From NCBI GenBank assembly GCA_021199865.1, contig JAJQHG010000109.1, positions 7,763 through 13,942 on the forward strand: DNA of 6,180 bases. The letters run 5' to 3'. This document shows positions 5,425-6,180 of the stretch, piece by piece. Under the pieces are notes generated by a model. That model worked only from the letters and a program-made list of their open reading frames with translations. It searched no databases and was not told where the DNA came from. A program made the translations under genes and the position numbers. This DNA comes from Methanosphaera sp. (lineage in GTDB: Archaea; Methanobacteriota; Methanobacteria; Methanobacteriales; Methanobacteriaceae). The stretch's first letter is position 1; each line of letters begins with the position of its first letter.

Positions 5425-6150
5425 TTTATATTCATTAATAATTCCTAGTGTCTCCTCAGCTTCACTAACCTTAGCAATACCAACACATACACTATCAACA
5501 TAATCTATTTTAGAAATAAACTCATATGCCTCCTTAGGTTGAAGTATACCTGCAGCCAAAGTTCTATTAGCAATAATCTTCTTATCTAAAATACTAACTA
5601 ATTCACTAATAATACTCTTATTTTCATTATTTAGGAAGTTACAATCCATCATATAACCATAAAAGTTTAATGGAATCATAATTGTCTCAAAATGATTCAT
5701 AAGCTCAGACTCCCTAATTATTTCTAGATTCTTAAAGGGAGTTCGTGTCTCAATAGCTGGAATAAAATCATTATCACTAATTAGATCTAGTTTTTCTATT
5801 AAGATTTCAGGATTCTGGATATTACTATCAACATAATTACCATCAATAATTATTGTGTCACTACCATACTTAGAAAATAATTCCATATCCTGTTTAAGAT
5901 TATCACAACTTGTCTGACCAATAGACGACCATTTAAAACCCTCATCTAATGAGAGATTAAATGCCCTTAATAATTCCTTACTGTTTCTAAGATGTATTCT
6001 TGATACACCCATACTATTAGCACAATTAAGTATCTGTGCAATATTCTCTGGTTGATCTTGAAAGTCTAATTCATATAGACGTGTTCTGTGACCAAAATGA
6101 GGACTAAAAGTGAATGGTGAACTACCAAGTATAACTTCATTAAATGTCAT
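5419..6150 (-). CDS. Conserved-looking archaeal protein of unknown function, probable TIM barrel
   Basis: Not assigned to a known enzyme. It has 243 residues, is soluble, and has no signal peptide or membrane helix. The pattern of alternating hydrophobic strands and helices suggests a beta/alpha barrel: strand EVILGSS (5-11), helix about 34-47, strand RIHLR (51-55), helix 57-66, strand WSSIGQT (74-80), helix about 83-94, strand DTIIIDG (98-104), helix about 114-124, strand FIPAIET (129-135), strand TIMIPLN (156-162), helix about 176-188, strand KKIIANRTLAAG (190-201), helix about 205-213, and strand SVCVGIA (220-226). The end, LAAG...PKEA...VDSVCVGIAKVSEAEE, recalls the C-terminal region of aldo/keto reductases and similar barrels. 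The N-terminal SPFTFSPHFGHRTRLYELDF (residues 11-30) is rich in possible active-site residues (His18, His21, Arg22, Arg24). The usual AKR cofactor motifs are not evident. The ATG at 6148-6150 has an AGGTGAT SD (6154-6160). It is convergent with the HTH gene and shares its TCATGA end. Confidence 0.75.
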   Translation of the reverse strand: MTFNEVILGSSPFTFSPHFGHRTRLYELDFQDQPENIAQILNCANSMGVSRIHLRNSKELLRAFNLSLDEGFKWSSIGQTSCDNLKQDMELFSKYGSDTIIIDGNYVDSNIQNPEILIEKLDLISDNDFIPAIETRTPFKNLEIIRESELMNHFETIMIPLNFYGYMMDCNFLNNENKSIISELVSILDKKIIANRTLAAGILQPKEAYEFISKIDYVDSVCVGIAKVSEAEETLGIINEYKS

Positions 6151-6158
6151 AATATCAC

Positions 6159-6172
6159 CTATAATATTATAG
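6159..6172. promoter_or_regulatory. 14-bp perfect palindrome before the unassigned gene
   Basis: CTATAATATTATAG is a perfect palindrome that ends at the SD of the minus-strand gene (AGGTGAT, 6154-6160). It lies in the leader or promoter region, and the real TATA box is probably beyond the window. A repressor bound here could block transcription or translation; this is inference. Confidence 0.4.
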
Positions 6173-6180
6173 TAAATGTC

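Overview
The window looks like chromosomal DNA from a very AT-rich methanogenic archaeon of the order Methanobacteriales. A Methanosphaera-like genome would fit the composition, but that is inference and the genus is not proved. Two things point to archaea: an A-type ATP synthase gene run in the order H-I-K on the minus strand, and a full-length TiaS, the archaeal enzyme that makes the agmatidine base of tRNA-Ile2. Shine-Dalgarno (SD) sites of the GGTGAT/GGAGG type precede most genes.

Left part (1-2549, minus strand). This is the 5' end of the A-type ATP synthase operon: atpH (peripheral stalk), atpI (membrane stator subunit a) and the first 43 codons of atpK (c-ring proteolipid), which runs off the left edge. 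H and I are 11 nt apart. I and K are separated by an unusually A-rich 95-nt leader.

Middle (2550-3006). These 457 nt, about 80% or more A+T, hold no convincing gene. They contain a staggered oligo-T terminator for tiaS, two nested inverted repeats, a cluster of three TAGACA-type motifs, and the likely atp promoter and leader.

Right part. tiaS (minus strand, TTG start) and an HTH regulator gene (plus strand) diverge from a very short shared promoter. The regulator carries a Cro/C1-type HTH between two regions that look like copies of one alpha/beta domain. Its 3' end overlaps that of a convergent gene for an unassigned, probably TIM-barrel protein, and both genes finish on the same palindromic TCATGA.

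The genes work in energy conservation (ATP synthase), AUA decoding (TiaS) and regulation. I see no mobile element, CRISPR array, tRNA, rRNA or defence system. No clearly new multi-gene system is visible. The items most worth a second look are the domain architecture of the regulator, the orphan protein facing it, and the structured intergenic region upstream of the ATP synthase operon.
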